Source: CAYUHJ01 sp964444365 (GTDB lineage Bacteria; Planctomycetota; Planctomycetia; Gemmatales; Gemmataceae). Taken from it: a DNA stretch of 64,000 bases. The stretch spans positions 7,312 to 71,311 of the forward strand of contig CAYUHJ010000010.1 in NCBI GenBank assembly GCA_964444365.1, given 5' to 3'. Under the pieces are notes generated by a model. The model saw only the letters and a program-made list of their open reading frames with translations, was not told the DNA's origin and searched no databases. A program made the position numbers and the translations under genes. Below are positions 1 to 8,970 of the stretch, one piece after another (position 1 is the first letter of the stretch; every line of letters starts with the position of its first letter).

Positions 1-84
1 CACCACCAGACTCGACTCGACGTGCCGGGGCAAGGTGGGGTATACCGGCGGCCCAGGGACGGACGCCCCATTCGGAGGGAACCG

Positions 85-1530
85 GTGCGCATCGGGTACT
101 GCCTCGCCCTCGCGGGCCTCTTCGCCGCTTACGTCGGCCTCGCCGCGATCGTGCCGCCGGCCGACGACGAACTCTACTACTGGTGCTGGGCCCAGACCCC
201 GCAGCTCAGCTACTTCGACCACCCGCCGATGACCGCGTACATGATCCGCGCGTCCACGGCTGTTTTCGGCGACACGCTCGTCGCGGTCCGGCTGCCTGCC
301 ATTCTGACGACGCTCACCGTCCTCGTGGTGGTCGGCTGGCTGGCGGTGCCGCGGAAGTACGTGCCGGTGCTGCTCCTCACACCGCTGTTCTCGTTCGGGG
401 CGGTGATCGTCACGCCGGACACGCCACTGTTGCTGTTCTGGTCGCTGTACGTGGCATGGCTCGTCGTGGTCCACCGGAAGTTGACGCCGACGGAGGGGGA
501 ACCGCAACCCGTTTCGCTGTGGCTGTGGGCTCTCGGCGGGTTGATCCTCGGCTGCGGGATGCTGGGCAAGTACACGACCGGGCTCGCGGTGCCGGCGGGG
601 TTCATCAGCTTCCTGCTGGCGCGAACGAACTGGAAGACGTGGCTGCCCGGCTACGCGCTGCAAGGCGTCGTCGCGACGGTGGTGTTCCTGCCGGTGATCG
701 CGTTCAACATCGAGCGGGACTTCGCCCCGATGAAGTTCCAGTGGAACCACGCGATGGTGGCGAAGACGCCGGGGCTCAAGCCGTTCGCGGAGTTCGCCGG
801 GATGCAGATCCTGCTCGTCGGGACGCTGCCGTTCCTGCTGCTGCCCATCGTCGCCTGGGACTGGCGTCGCCTCGCCGCCGAGCCGAAGATGCGGGCGTGC
901 GCCGCGATGTTCGCCATCCCGTTCGCGTTCTTCCTGTACAAGGCGACCCGCGGCCCGCTCGAAGGGAACTGGGGGCTCGCGTGCTTCGTCTCGTGCTGGC
1001 CGATCGCGGCGGACTGGTTCGCCCGGGTCGCCCGGGAAAAGCCCTGGCTGAAGTGGACGACCGTCGGCACGTTTGCGATCCCCGCCGCGTGCGTGCTGTT
1101 GGTGACGGCCCACCTCGTCCACCCGCTGAGCTTCTTCCCGCCGCAGCACGACCGCATCACCCGGCAGGCGGTGAAGCTCGACCTCGCGCTGAAGGCGGCG
1201 TCCGACGCGAACGCGCACGGCAAGTTGCCCATGTACGTGACGAACTACCAGTGGACGGCTCTGATGCGGTTCGCGGGGGCCGACGCCCGGCAGATCGACG
1301 GCGCGACCCGTCCGAGCCACTTCACGACGCCGGCCCAGCACCTCACGGACGTGGACAAGGCGTACGTGCTCAACGACGGCCCGCTGCCGCCGAACCTGAC
1401 GGAAGGGTTCGGCCCGCCGGAGGTGATCGGGTGGTACCCGCTCGAAGTCCGCGGGAAACTGATGACCGCGATGATGCTGATGGTCTACACCCGCACGGAG
1501 CCGCGCGGCAAAGTCAGCGCGTCGCGGTGA
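85..1530 (+). CDS. GT39/ArnT-like membrane glycosyltransferase
   Basis: Integral membrane protein resembling the PMT_2/ArnT group, which moves a sugar from a polyprenyl-phosphate donor to an extracytoplasmic acceptor. The first luminal loop carries the expected acidic pair (D27, D28) followed by a Tyr-rich stretch and a DHPPM motif (D45), the family's most conserved region. About ten hydrophobic helices follow, and the C-terminal 130 residues are soluble. The GTG at 85 is preferred over the GTG at 22 because GGAGG lies at 74-78 and the first helix then starts immediately. Acceptor and donor cannot be told from sequence. It stands alone upstream of hisG, separated by a repeat. Confidence 0.8.
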   Translation: MRIGYCLALAGLFAAYVGLAAIVPPADDELYYWCWAQTPQLSYFDHPPMTAYMIRASTAVFGDTLVAVRLPAILTTLTVLVVVGWLAVPRKYVPVLLLTPLFSFGAVIVTPDTPLLLFWSLYVAWLVVVHRKLTPTEGEPQPVSLWLWALGGLILGCGMLGKYTTGLAVPAGFISFLLARTNWKTWLPGYALQGVVATVVFLPVIAFNIERDFAPMKFQWNHAMVAKTPGLKPFAEFAGMQILLVGTLPFLLLPIVAWDWRRLAAEPKMRACAAMFAIPFAFFLYKATRGPLEGNWGLACFVSCWPIAADWFARVAREKPWLKWTTVGTFAIPAACVLLVTAHLVHPLSFFPPQHDRITRQAVKLDLALKAASDANAHGKLPMYVTNYQWTALMRFAGADARQIDGATRPSHFTTPAQHLTDVDKAYVLNDGPLPPNLTEGFGPPEVIGWYPLEVRGKLMTAMMLMVYTRTEPRGKVSASR

Positions 1531-1581
1531 GGTTTGATCCGTATATTGACGCTGAGATGCACTAAGCCCCATCGCATTTCC

Positions 1582-1692
1582 TTCTGGTCCCCTCCCCCTT
1601 GAGGGGGGAGGGTTAGGGTGGGGGTGGGGGGCTCCCCTGGGTCAAAGCCTTCACCCCCTCCCCAACCCTCCCCCCTCAAGGGGGAGGGGGAA
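1582..1692. repeat. C-rich double-hairpin repeat, family A copy 1
   Basis: Two arms, each a small hairpin of C-run, TTGAGG-type turn and G-run, face each other across a spacer of about 25 bases. The left arm continues with GGGTTAGGGTGGGGG and the right arm is its complement. The same architecture recurs near 6404, 27965, 37100, 43343, 43830, 46927, 52195 and 55158. It fills the gap between the glycosyltransferase gene and hisG. Confidence 0.85.
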
Positions 1693-1739
1693 GAAGTCGC
1701 AGAGGGCAACAACTTCTTGCGATCCGGACTTCTCTCCCG

Positions 1740-2618
1740 ATGAGCGACACCGTTCTGAAACTCGGCATCCCCGCGGGCTCCCTTCAGGAAGCGACCGCCG
1801 ATTTGTTCCGCAAGGCCGGCTACAAGCTCACGTTCGCCAGCCGCAGCTACTACCCGAACATCGACGACGCCGAGATCCACTGCACGCTCATCCGGGCGCA
1901 GGAGATGGCCCGCTACGTCCAGAACGGCTCGCTCGACTGCGGGCTGACCGGGCACGACTGGGTCATCGAGAACGACGCGAAGGTCGAGGAACTGGCGGAA
2001 CTCGTCTTCAGCAAGGTCAGCCGGCGGCCCGTGCGGTGGGTGCTGGCGGTGCCGAACGACTCGCCCATCCGCGAACCGAAAGACCTGCAAGGCAAGCGCA
2101 TCGCGACGGAAGTCGTGAACATCACGCGGAAGTGGCTCGCGTCCCACGGCGTGACGGCGGAGGTCGAGTTTTCCTGGGGCGCGACCGAAGTCAAACCGCC
2201 CCGCCTCGCGGACGCCATCGTCGAAGTGACCGAGACGGGCAGTTCGCTGAAGGCCAACAATCTCCGCATCGTCTGCGACATCTTGCAAAGCACGACGCGG
2301 TTCATCGCCAACCCCGCCGCCGCCGCCGACCCGTGGAAGCGGCGGAAGATGGACGACCTGGTGATGATGCTCCGCGGGGCGATGGCCGCCGAGAACAAGG
2401 TCGGGCTGATGATGAACGTCCGCAAGGCGGACGTTCAACGGGTGCTCTCGGTGCTGCCCGCGTTACAGAAGCCGACGATGTCCACCCTCTCCGACCCGGA
2501 GTGGGTGGACCTGCTGACGATCCTCGACGAGGACGTGGTCCGGCGGATCATCCCGGAACTGAAGCGGGCCGGCGCGAGCGGGATCGTCGAGTTCCCGCTG
2601 AACAAGCTGATCGACTGA
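1740..2618 (+). CDS. hisG: ATP phosphoribosyltransferase, long form (HisG)
   Basis: First step of histidine synthesis: joins ATP and PRPP to phosphoribosyl-ATP. The 292-residue length and the extra C-terminal domain (about residue 215 onward, ending in a GIVEFPLNK segment) mark the long, self-sufficient HisG that needs no HisZ and is usually feedback-inhibited by histidine. The PRPP-binding loop is visible as VTETGSSLKANNL near residue 165. No other his gene is nearby, so the pathway is dispersed in this genome. It ends 23 bases from the convergent katG gene. Confidence 0.95.
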   Translation: MSDTVLKLGIPAGSLQEATADLFRKAGYKLTFASRSYYPNIDDAEIHCTLIRAQEMARYVQNGSLDCGLTGHDWVIENDAKVEELAELVFSKVSRRPVRWVLAVPNDSPIREPKDLQGKRIATEVVNITRKWLASHGVTAEVEFSWGATEVKPPRLADAIVEVTETGSSLKANNLRIVCDILQSTTRFIANPAAAADPWKRRKMDDLVMMLRGAMAAENKVGLMMNVRKADVQRVLSVLPALQKPTMSTLSDPEWVDLLTILDEDVVRRIIPELKRAGASGIVEFPLNKLID

Positions 2619-2641
2619 CGCCCCCGCCGGCGCGGCCCGCG

Positions 2642-5026
2642 TCACCGCTTCGGCGTCACGGTCGGCCGCGACGCCGTCCGCTGGGCGGCGGGCAGGTCGA
2701 ACCGGTCCAGGTTCATCACCTTGGCCCACGCCGCGGCGAAGTCCCGGACGAACTTCTCCTGGGCGTCGTCGCTGGCGTACACCTCGGCGATCGCGCGCAG
2801 TTGCGAGTTCGAGCCGAACACGAGGTCCGCCGACGTTGCCGTCCACCGCACCTTGCCCGCCCTGTCCACGCCCTCGAACCCGGCAGCAGTTTTCCTCCAC
2901 TCCGTGCCGGTGTCGAGGAGGTTGACGAAGAAGTCGGTCGACAGGGTTCCGGGGCGGGCGGTCAACACCCCCGCCTTCGAGCCGTCGGCGGTGACGTCCA
3001 GCACCCGCAACCCGCCCACCAACACCGCCATTTCCGGGGCCGACAGGGTGAGCAGGTTCGCCCGGTCGACCAACAGGCCTTCCGCCGGGCGGGACAGACC
3101 GGCCGGGTAGTAGTTGCGGAACCCGTCGGCCGCGGGTTCCAGCACCGCGGCCGACTCCACGTCGGTCTGGTCCTGGGTGGCGTCGGTGCGCCCCGGGATG
3201 AACGGAACGGACAGTTCGTACCCGGCGTTCGCGGCGGCCGTTTCGACCCCGACGCCGCCGCCCAGCACGATCACGTCGGCCAGCGACACCTTCTTGCCGT
3301 CGGCCAGGGTCTTGTTGAACTCGTCCCGGACCTTCTCCAGCACGGGCAACACTTTGGCGAGTTCGTCGGGGTTGTTGACCTTCCAATCTTTCTGCGGGGC
3401 GAGCCGGACGCGGGCACCGTTGGCCCCGCCGCGCTTGTCCGTGCCGCGGAACGTCGCCGCCGACGCCCACGCGGTGGAGACCAGCTGCGCGGTCGTCAAC
3501 CCGGACGCCGCGAGTCGGGCCTTGAGGGCCCGAACGTCCGCCGCGTCGACGAGCTTGTGATCCACCTTGGGGACCGGGTCCTGCCAGATCTGGGGTTCGG
3601 GCACCCACGGCCCGAGGAGCCGGGAGGTCGGCCCCATGTCGCGGTGGGTCAGCTTGTACCACGCGTTCGCGAACGCGGCGTCGAAGGCTTTCGGGTTCTC
3701 GTGGAACCGCTCGGAAATCTTCCGGTAGGCGGGGTCCATTCTCAGCGCGAGGTCGGTGGTGAACATCATCGGCGCGTGCGCCTTCTTCGGGTCGTAGGCG
3801 TCGGGCACGGTGCCCTTCCCCTTCCCGTCCCGCGGGGCCCACTGCCACGCCCCGCCGGGGCCCTTCGCCACCTCCCACTCGTACCCGAAAAGGTTGTCGA
3901 AGTACCCGTAGGACCACTTGTTCGGGGTGGACGTCCAGGCCCCTTCGAGGCCGCTGGTGATCGTGTCCGGGCCCCGGCCCTTGCCGAAGGCGTTCTTCCA
4001 GCCCAGGCCCTGCAACTCGACCCCCGCGGCTTCCGGCTCGGGTCCGACGTTCTTCTCCGGGCGGGCCGCGCCGTGGGCCTTGCCGAGCGTGTGCCCGCCG
4101 GCGATCAGGGCCACCGTTTCCTCGTCGTTCATGCCCATCCGGCCGAAGGTGACGCGGATGTCTTTGGCGGCGGCCAGCGGGTCCGGCTTCCCGTCGGGCC
4201 CCTCCGGGTTGACGTAGATCAGGCCCATCTGGGTGGCACCGAGCGGCTGCTCGAGCTTGCGGTCGCCGGTGTGCCGCTTGTCGTCGAGCCACTTGGTTTC
4301 GGGTCCCCAGTCGATGTCGGGATCCGCCTCCCAGGCGTCGACCCGCCCGCCGGCGAACCCGATGGGCTTGAACCCGGACGATTCCAGCGCGCAGTTGCCG
4401 GCCAGGATCATGAGATCGGCCCACGAGATTTTCTTGCCGTACTTCTGCTTGATCGGCCACAGCAGCCGGCGGGCCTTGTCGAGGTTAGCGTTGTCCGGCC
4501 AACTCCCGACGGGGGCCAGGCGGATGATGCCGGACGCCGCGCCGCCGCGGCCGTCGAACGTGCGGTAGGTGCCGGCGCTGTGCCAGGCCAACCGGATCAT
4601 CAGCCCCGAATACGTGCCGTAGTCGGCCGGCCACCAGTCCTGCGAGGTGACCATCAACTTCAGCAGATCCTTTTTGACCGCCTCCAGGTCGAGTTTCTTG
4701 AACTCGTCCGCGTAGTCGAAGTCATCCCCCATGGGGCCGGATTTGAGCGAATGCTTCTGCAAGACGTCGAGGTTGAGTTGATTCGGCCACCAGTCTTTGT
4801 TGCCGTACCGGGCAACCCGAGCCGCCCCTGGATTGTCCCCGGCTACGGCGGCGGCGGGCTTCTGCTGGGCGGCGGCAGCGGCGGCCGTGCCGAAGCCGAG
4901 CGGGCACTTCGCGGCCGGCTCGGCCGGCCTGGGTGGCGGTGGAGGGGCCTCGGCGAGAGCGGTGGCCGCTACCCAAAGAGCCACGGTGCCCGTCAAGACA
5001 CCGTTCACGAGAATCGTCCTGGTCAT
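2642..5026 (-). CDS. katG: Catalase-peroxidase KatG, exported form
   Basis: Bifunctional haem enzyme removing hydrogen peroxide. The distal triad R145, W148 and H149 sits in the RLAWH motif. The proximal His is in GGHTLGKAH. The Tyr (IYVNPEGP) and Met (FGRMGMND) that crosslink to the distal Trp are present, so both duplicated peroxidase domains look intact. The ATG at 5026 is chosen because GGAGG precedes it; an ATG at 5041 overlaps that ribosome site. From 5026 the protein opens with a clear hydrophobic signal sequence and a Pro/Ala-rich linker before the usual KatG start, giving 794 residues against about 730 for cytoplasmic KatG. This implies a periplasmic location. Confidence 0.95.
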   Translation of the reverse strand: MTRTILVNGVLTGTVALWVAATALAEAPPPPPRPAEPAAKCPLGFGTAAAAAAQQKPAAAVAGDNPGAARVARYGNKDWWPNQLNLDVLQKHSLKSGPMGDDFDYADEFKKLDLEAVKKDLLKLMVTSQDWWPADYGTYSGLMIRLAWHSAGTYRTFDGRGGAASGIIRLAPVGSWPDNANLDKARRLLWPIKQKYGKKISWADLMILAGNCALESSGFKPIGFAGGRVDAWEADPDIDWGPETKWLDDKRHTGDRKLEQPLGATQMGLIYVNPEGPDGKPDPLAAAKDIRVTFGRMGMNDEETVALIAGGHTLGKAHGAARPEKNVGPEPEAAGVELQGLGWKNAFGKGRGPDTITSGLEGAWTSTPNKWSYGYFDNLFGYEWEVAKGPGGAWQWAPRDGKGKGTVPDAYDPKKAHAPMMFTTDLALRMDPAYRKISERFHENPKAFDAAFANAWYKLTHRDMGPTSRLLGPWVPEPQIWQDPVPKVDHKLVDAADVRALKARLAASGLTTAQLVSTAWASAATFRGTDKRGGANGARVRLAPQKDWKVNNPDELAKVLPVLEKVRDEFNKTLADGKKVSLADVIVLGGGVGVETAAANAGYELSVPFIPGRTDATQDQTDVESAAVLEPAADGFRNYYPAGLSRPAEGLLVDRANLLTLSAPEMAVLVGGLRVLDVTADGSKAGVLTARPGTLSTDFFVNLLDTGTEWRKTAAGFEGVDRAGKVRWTATSADLVFGSNSQLRAIAEVYASDDAQEKFVRDFAAAWAKVMNLDRFDLPAAQRTASRPTVTPKR

Positions 5027-5179
5027 GATTCCTCCGTGCATCCTGGGTTGTGACTCCCGGTCAGAACCCGCGTGCGCGGAACGCCGGGAGGGGGCTGAAA
5101 TCGGGGGGGAGTCGAGTTGCCGCTGCCACAGTCTAACCCGCCGGAACCCATCTGCCAGCCCATCGCGGCCACGGCGATT

Positions 5180-5196
5180 GATAGGGCCGGCCTATC
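5180..5196. promoter_or_regulatory. Short palindrome upstream of katG
   Basis: GATAGG and CCTATC are exact complements around a 5-base centre. The site lies between the end of the upstream phosphorylase gene and the katG start (about 155 bases before it). It could be an operator or the base of a transcript hairpin; nothing in the sequence decides this. Confidence 0.3.
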
Positions 5197-5238
5197 CCCT
5201 CTGCCGGGTCGAGTCCCCCGGCTGGGCCTCCGCGGCGG

Positions 5239-6060
5239 TCACAGCTCCGTCACCACCCGCCGCACGAGCGTTCGCAGTTTCGGCTCGGCCTCGTGCGCCG
5301 TCGCGATGATCTCCGGCAGGCTCACCGGCTTCAGCGCGTCCGCCAGGCACACGTCAGTAATCACCGACAGCCCGAGGTTCCGCATCCCGGAGTGGACGCC
5401 GACGATCGCCTCCGGCACGGTCGACATCCCCACCACGTCCGCGCCGATCGTCCGCAGGAAGCGGTACTCCGCCCGCGTCTCCAGGTTCGGCCCCGTCACC
5501 GCGACGTACACGCCCTGCTGCACGGGGATCTTGTCTTCCAGTGCGATCCGCTTCGCCAGTGCCAGCAGTTCGCGGTCGTAGGTGTAGCACATGTCCGGGA
5601 AGCGTTCGCCCAGTCGCGAATCGTTCGGCCCGATCAGCGGGTTGTCGCCGAGCAGGTTGATGTGGTCCTCGATCAGCATGATGTCGCCGCGGCTGTACTG
5701 CGGGTTCATGCCCCCGCAGGCGTTCGACACGATCAGCACGCCGCACCCGAGGGCCTTCATCACCCGCACGGGGAAGGTGATCTGCTGGAGCGAATACCCC
5801 TCGTACTGGTGGAACCGCCCCTGCATCGCGACGACCGTCTTCCCGCCGAGCTTGCCGCACACGAACTTCCCGTGATGGGACGGGGCCGTCGACGACGGGA
5901 AGTGCGGGATCGACTCGTAGGGCAACGCGGCCTCCGCCTCGATGTCGTCCGCGAGGTTGCCGAGGCCGGTGCCCAGGATGATGCCGACGGTCGGCGACCC
6001 GGCCCACCGCTGGCGGACGGACGCGGCCGCTTCCTGAATCTGGTCGTACAGCCCGGTCAT
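5239..6060 (-). CDS. punA: Purine nucleoside phosphorylase, trimeric type
   Basis: Phosphorolysis of purine nucleosides to base and ribose-1-phosphate in purine salvage. Family landmarks are the phosphate-binding GTGLG (residues 31-35), the HHGK segment, SNACGGMN (112-119), the purine-site glutamate E194 in PNLETRAE, and GMSTVPE around M212. At the position where 6-oxopurine enzymes normally have Asn (ITN), this protein has Asp (D236), while the Glu contacting N1 is kept. That mixture makes base preference uncertain. The 273-residue length is normal. The gene is divergent from the TIGR02996 gene and lies upstream of katG on the same strand. Confidence 0.9.
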   Translation of the reverse strand: MTGLYDQIQEAAASVRQRWAGSPTVGIILGTGLGNLADDIEAEAALPYESIPHFPSSTAPSHHGKFVCGKLGGKTVVAMQGRFHQYEGYSLQQITFPVRVMKALGCGVLIVSNACGGMNPQYSRGDIMLIEDHINLLGDNPLIGPNDSRLGERFPDMCYTYDRELLALAKRIALEDKIPVQQGVYVAVTGPNLETRAEYRFLRTIGADVVGMSTVPEAIVGVHSGMRNLGLSVITDVCLADALKPVSLPEIIATAHEAEPKLRTLVRRVVTEL

Positions 6061-6140
6061 GGGTGGGTTCCGTTGACGTGGTGCCGCGGGCGGGCGTATC
6101 GTGTCCGCCGCTCGGGTTCGTTCGGGATCGGGGTCATGCT

Positions 6141-6890
6141 ATGTTGCTGCGACTCGCGGGACAGCTCACCGATGCGGCGGTGGCGCGAATGGCCCGGCAG
6201 CCGTCCACGCGGGCCCCGTTCCCGGCGGAGGTGCTCGACCCGCCGCCGTTCGCGTTGCGGTTGCCGGCGATGGACCCGGAGGAACGCCGTCTGCTGGACG
6301 CCGTCCTCGCGGACCCGGACGCGGACGAACCCCGGCAGCGGTTCGCGGACTGGTGCGATCGGGCGGGCGACCCGCGGGGGGCGTTGATCCGGGGGCAACT
6401 TCAAACCACCCCTCCCCCAGCCCCTCCCCGAAGCGGAGAGGGGAGCAAAACCATCCTCCTCCCCCTCTCCGCTTCGGGGAGGGGGCCGGGGGGAGGGGTT
6501 GCTGGCCTCGATACCGTGTTCGCACCGTGGGGCGCGAAGGACCTCGTCGTCCGCCGCGGGTTCGTCGAGGGGATGTCCCTCAGCGGCCGCGCGTTCATCA
6601 GCCTCGGGGCCAGTCTGTTTCGTCTGACGCCGCTCTGCGAAGTCCGTCTGGTCGCGGTCGCGCCGTTCGTCGGGGAACTGGCCGCGTGCCCGCACCTCGC
6701 GCGGCTCGCCCGGCTCGACCTGACCGGGAACCGGATCGGGGCCGAACGGATTCGCCTGCTGCTGGGTTCGCCGTACGTGGCGAACCTGCGGGAACTGGTG
6801 CTCGTCCGCAATGACGTGACCGCCGCCGACCTCGCCGGGGTGCCGACACTTTTCCGGGGAACTTTTCGGTTCGACCCCGCGTCGGAATAG
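6141..6890 (+). CDS. TIGR02996 repeat-companion/LRR protein with a repeat in its reading frame
   Basis: The N-terminal part holds the TIGR02996 signature (EERRLLDAVLADPDADEPR, then FADWCDRAGDPRGALIRGQ, about residues 45-85), a domain that in Gemmata-like planctomycetes accompanies leucine-rich repeats. The C-terminal half has leucine-rich segments (LARLARLDLTGN, LRELVLVRNDVT). Between them, residues 89-120 are encoded by a family A intergenic repeat and read as a Pro/Gly/Ser-rich insert. The ATG at 6141 gives the first Leu-rich turn; an in-frame start at 6063 would overlap the divergent gene's start region. No catalytic residues are recognised; function unknown. Confidence 0.75.
   Translation: MLLRLAGQLTDAAVARMARQPSTRAPFPAEVLDPPPFALRLPAMDPEERRLLDAVLADPDADEPRQRFADWCDRAGDPRGALIRGQLQTTPPPAPPRSGEGSKTILLPLSASGRGPGGGVAGLDTVFAPWGAKDLVVRRGFVEGMSLSGRAFISLGASLFRLTPLCEVRLVAVAPFVGELAACPHLARLARLDLTGNRIGAERIRLLLGSPYVANLRELVLVRNDVTAADLAGVPTLFRGTFRFDPASE
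6404..6500. repeat. C-rich double-hairpin repeat, family A copy 2, inside a gene
   Basis: Inverted arms with a CCCGAAGCGGAG turn on the left and its complement on the right, flanked by CCCCTCCCCCAG and its complement. The reading frame stays open through the whole element, adding about 32 residues to the TIGR02996 protein. Confidence 0.85.
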
Positions 6891-6958
6891 CGTGGACTCG
6901 CAAGCCACGTCAGCTTGAATCGGACGCCCAACTTCCCGTTCGTTTTCGAGGTATTCCC

Positions 6959-8845
6959 ATGTCTTCGTCGCCCCACGCGGCGGCGCGGCCCCGCCGCGCG
7001 ACCGTCGCCGCACTCGCGCTCCTGCTCGCCCTCGGCGTCACCGTCCCCCTCGTGGGGTGCGGGGGACAGAAGCCGGCGGAGGTGGCCCAGGTCAAGCCGC
7101 CGGAAGTAACGCCGCCGGAACCGGAAGAAGAGTTCCCCGACCTCAATTACCGCGACGACTCCCTCCCACCAGAACTGCCCGCGGTCATCAATGTCGAGAA
7201 TCACGCGGAGATTCGTTCGCCGGACATCAATTACCCGGCAGATTTACCGTTGCCGCCGGGGCTGACGGCAGAGGGGATCGGCGGGCTGGAGGGCACGACC
7301 GGTGCGCTCATGTCGGGTGGCGGCGCGGGTGGAGAAGGCGCGTTTCGCGGCCGCTCCGGTGCGACGCGGAGCAAATTCCTCTCGTCGAGCGGCGGGGACG
7401 CCTACAACCGCATGAACGCGGAGCAGTACGGCCGGGTCGTCGACAACGTCTTCCTCGCCGCCCGGTCGAACCCGCTGTCGACGTTTTCCACCGACGTGAA
7501 CACGGCCAGCTACAGCAACGTCCGCCGCTACCTCGACCGGAGCAAGCTGCCGCCGAAGGACGCGGTGTTCGCCGCCGAGTTCGTCAATTACTTCTCGTAC
7601 ACCTACCCGCAACCGGCCGGGGCCGACCCCGTCTCGATCACCACCACCATCGCCCCGTGCCCGTGGCAGCCGAAGCACCACCTCGTCCGGATCGGGCTCA
7701 AAGCCAAGGACGTCGACCGGGCCAACCTGCCGGCCCGGAACTTCGTGTTCCTCGTCGACGTGTCCGGCTCGATGGAAGCGGCCAACCGCCTGCCGCTGGT
7801 GAAGAAGTCCCTGCTGATGCTCGCCGACCAACTGACGGCGAACGACTTCGTGAGCCTCGTCACCTACGCGAGCGGCACCAGCATCCGGTTGCCCGCGACG
7901 CGGGGGGACCACAAGGCGATCATCCGTTCCGGCATCACCGAACTCCAGTCCGGCGGCGGCACCAACGGGGAGGCGGGGATCACGCTCGCGTACCAGCAGG
8001 CGAAGGCGCACTTCATTCCGGGCGGAGAGAACCGCGTCATCCTCTGCACCGACGGCGACTTCAACGTCGGCCAGACGAGCGACGCAGAACTCGTCCGACT
8101 GATCGAGCAGCACCGCAAGTCCGGCGTGTTCCTGTCCGTCGTCGGCTTCGGCATGGGCAACCTGAAGGACCAGAAGATGAAGGAGCTCGCGAACCACGGC
8201 AACGGCTACCACGTGTACATCGACTCCGAGCGGGAAGCCCGCAAGGTGTTCGTGGACCAAGGGGCCGCCCTTGTGACCGTGGCCAAGGACGTGAAGCTCC
8301 AGGTCGAGTTCAACCCCCGCATGGTGACGGCGTACCGGCTGATCGGGTACGAGAACCGGCTGCTGAAGGCGGAAGACTTCAAGGACGACACCAAGGACGC
8401 CGCCGAGATGGGGTCCGGGCACACGGTCACGGCGATGTACGAAGTCGTGCCGGCCGGGGTGAAGATCGACCTGCCGGGCGTCGACCCGCTGAAGTACCAG
8501 GAACCCGCCAGGCCCGCCGAACGCGGCAGCGACGAGTGGCTGACCGTGAAACTCCGCTACAAGGCCCCGGACGGCGACACCAGCAAGGAGATGATCCACC
8601 CGATGCCGGCGACCGACTTCGTCACCGAGATGCCGCCCGACTTCCGGTTCGCCGCCGCCGTCGCCGAGTTCGCGATGGTACTGCGAGACACGAAAGAGAA
8701 GGGCGCGTCCAGCTACGACCGCGTCATAGCGGCGGCCGAGACGAGCCTCGGCGACGACTCGGGCGGGCACCGGAAGGAGTTCGTCGAACTGGTGCGGAAG
8801 GCAAAGAACGCCCCACCGCGGAAGGGGTTGGAAGAGTCGGAGTAA
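6959..8845 (+). CDS. YfbK-like VWA-domain lipoprotein
   Basis: Secreted lipoprotein: a hydrophobic leader ends in a lipobox (LVGC) near residue 40, followed by a Pro/Glu-rich linker. The N-terminal von Willebrand-associated region begins around residue 175 (STFSTDVNTASYSNVRR). The VWA domain contains a complete MIDAS: DVSGS near residue 265, the Thr loop (GGGTNGEAG) and TDGDFN near 363. A C-terminal region resembling DUF3520 follows. This order matches E. coli YfbK and its many planctomycete relatives, whose role is unknown; metal-dependent protein binding at the cell envelope is inferred. It is followed by a palindromic repeat that separates it from gltD. Confidence 0.85.
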   Translation: MSSSPHAAARPRRATVAALALLLALGVTVPLVGCGGQKPAEVAQVKPPEVTPPEPEEEFPDLNYRDDSLPPELPAVINVENHAEIRSPDINYPADLPLPPGLTAEGIGGLEGTTGALMSGGGAGGEGAFRGRSGATRSKFLSSSGGDAYNRMNAEQYGRVVDNVFLAARSNPLSTFSTDVNTASYSNVRRYLDRSKLPPKDAVFAAEFVNYFSYTYPQPAGADPVSITTTIAPCPWQPKHHLVRIGLKAKDVDRANLPARNFVFLVDVSGSMEAANRLPLVKKSLLMLADQLTANDFVSLVTYASGTSIRLPATRGDHKAIIRSGITELQSGGGTNGEAGITLAYQQAKAHFIPGGENRVILCTDGDFNVGQTSDAELVRLIEQHRKSGVFLSVVGFGMGNLKDQKMKELANHGNGYHVYIDSEREARKVFVDQGAALVTVAKDVKLQVEFNPRMVTAYRLIGYENRLLKAEDFKDDTKDAAEMGSGHTVTAMYEVVPAGVKIDLPGVDPLKYQEPARPAERGSDEWLTVKLRYKAPDGDTSKEMIHPMPATDFVTEMPPDFRFAAAVAEFAMVLRDTKEKGASSYDRVIAAAETSLGDDSGGHRKEFVELVRKAKNAPPRKGLEESE

Positions 8846-8853
8846 ACGACCAG

Positions 8854-8970
8854 ATTGGTTTCGTAGGGTGGGTCGAGCCGGCTTTGCGGCGAAGACCCAC
8901 CGAACCGGCAACGAGTAGTTGCTCGGAAGGGTGGGTCAGCGCCGAAGCGGCTCGACACACCCTGCCAATC
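8854..8970. repeat. Imperfect palindromic repeat (GGGTGGGTCGAGC type)
   Basis: The left arm (AGGGTGGGTCGAGCCG, then GGCGAAGACCCACC) and the right arm are imperfect complements across a 25-base loop, with GATTGG at the left outer edge and CCAATC at the right. It sits exactly between two convergent genes and could fold in either transcript as a bidirectional terminator. Confidence 0.7.

Noticed and set aside
22..84. Longer N-terminus for the glycosyltransferase from GTG at 22
   Set aside because: The extension is Arg/Pro-rich without a leader, and GGAGG is placed for the GTG at 85.
1582..1692. CRISPR array or tandem repeat
   Set aside because: The unit is a mirrored pair, not a direct repeat with spacers; copies are scattered singly.
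2036..5053. 1005-residue plus-strand frame across hisG and katG
   Set aside because: It overlaps two clear genes and its Arg/Pro/Gly-rich translation is typical of GC-rich shadow frames.
8846..8968. Riboswitch or tRNA in the gap after the YfbK-like gene
   Set aside because: The sequence is a simple imperfect palindrome with no cloverleaf or known aptamer pattern.
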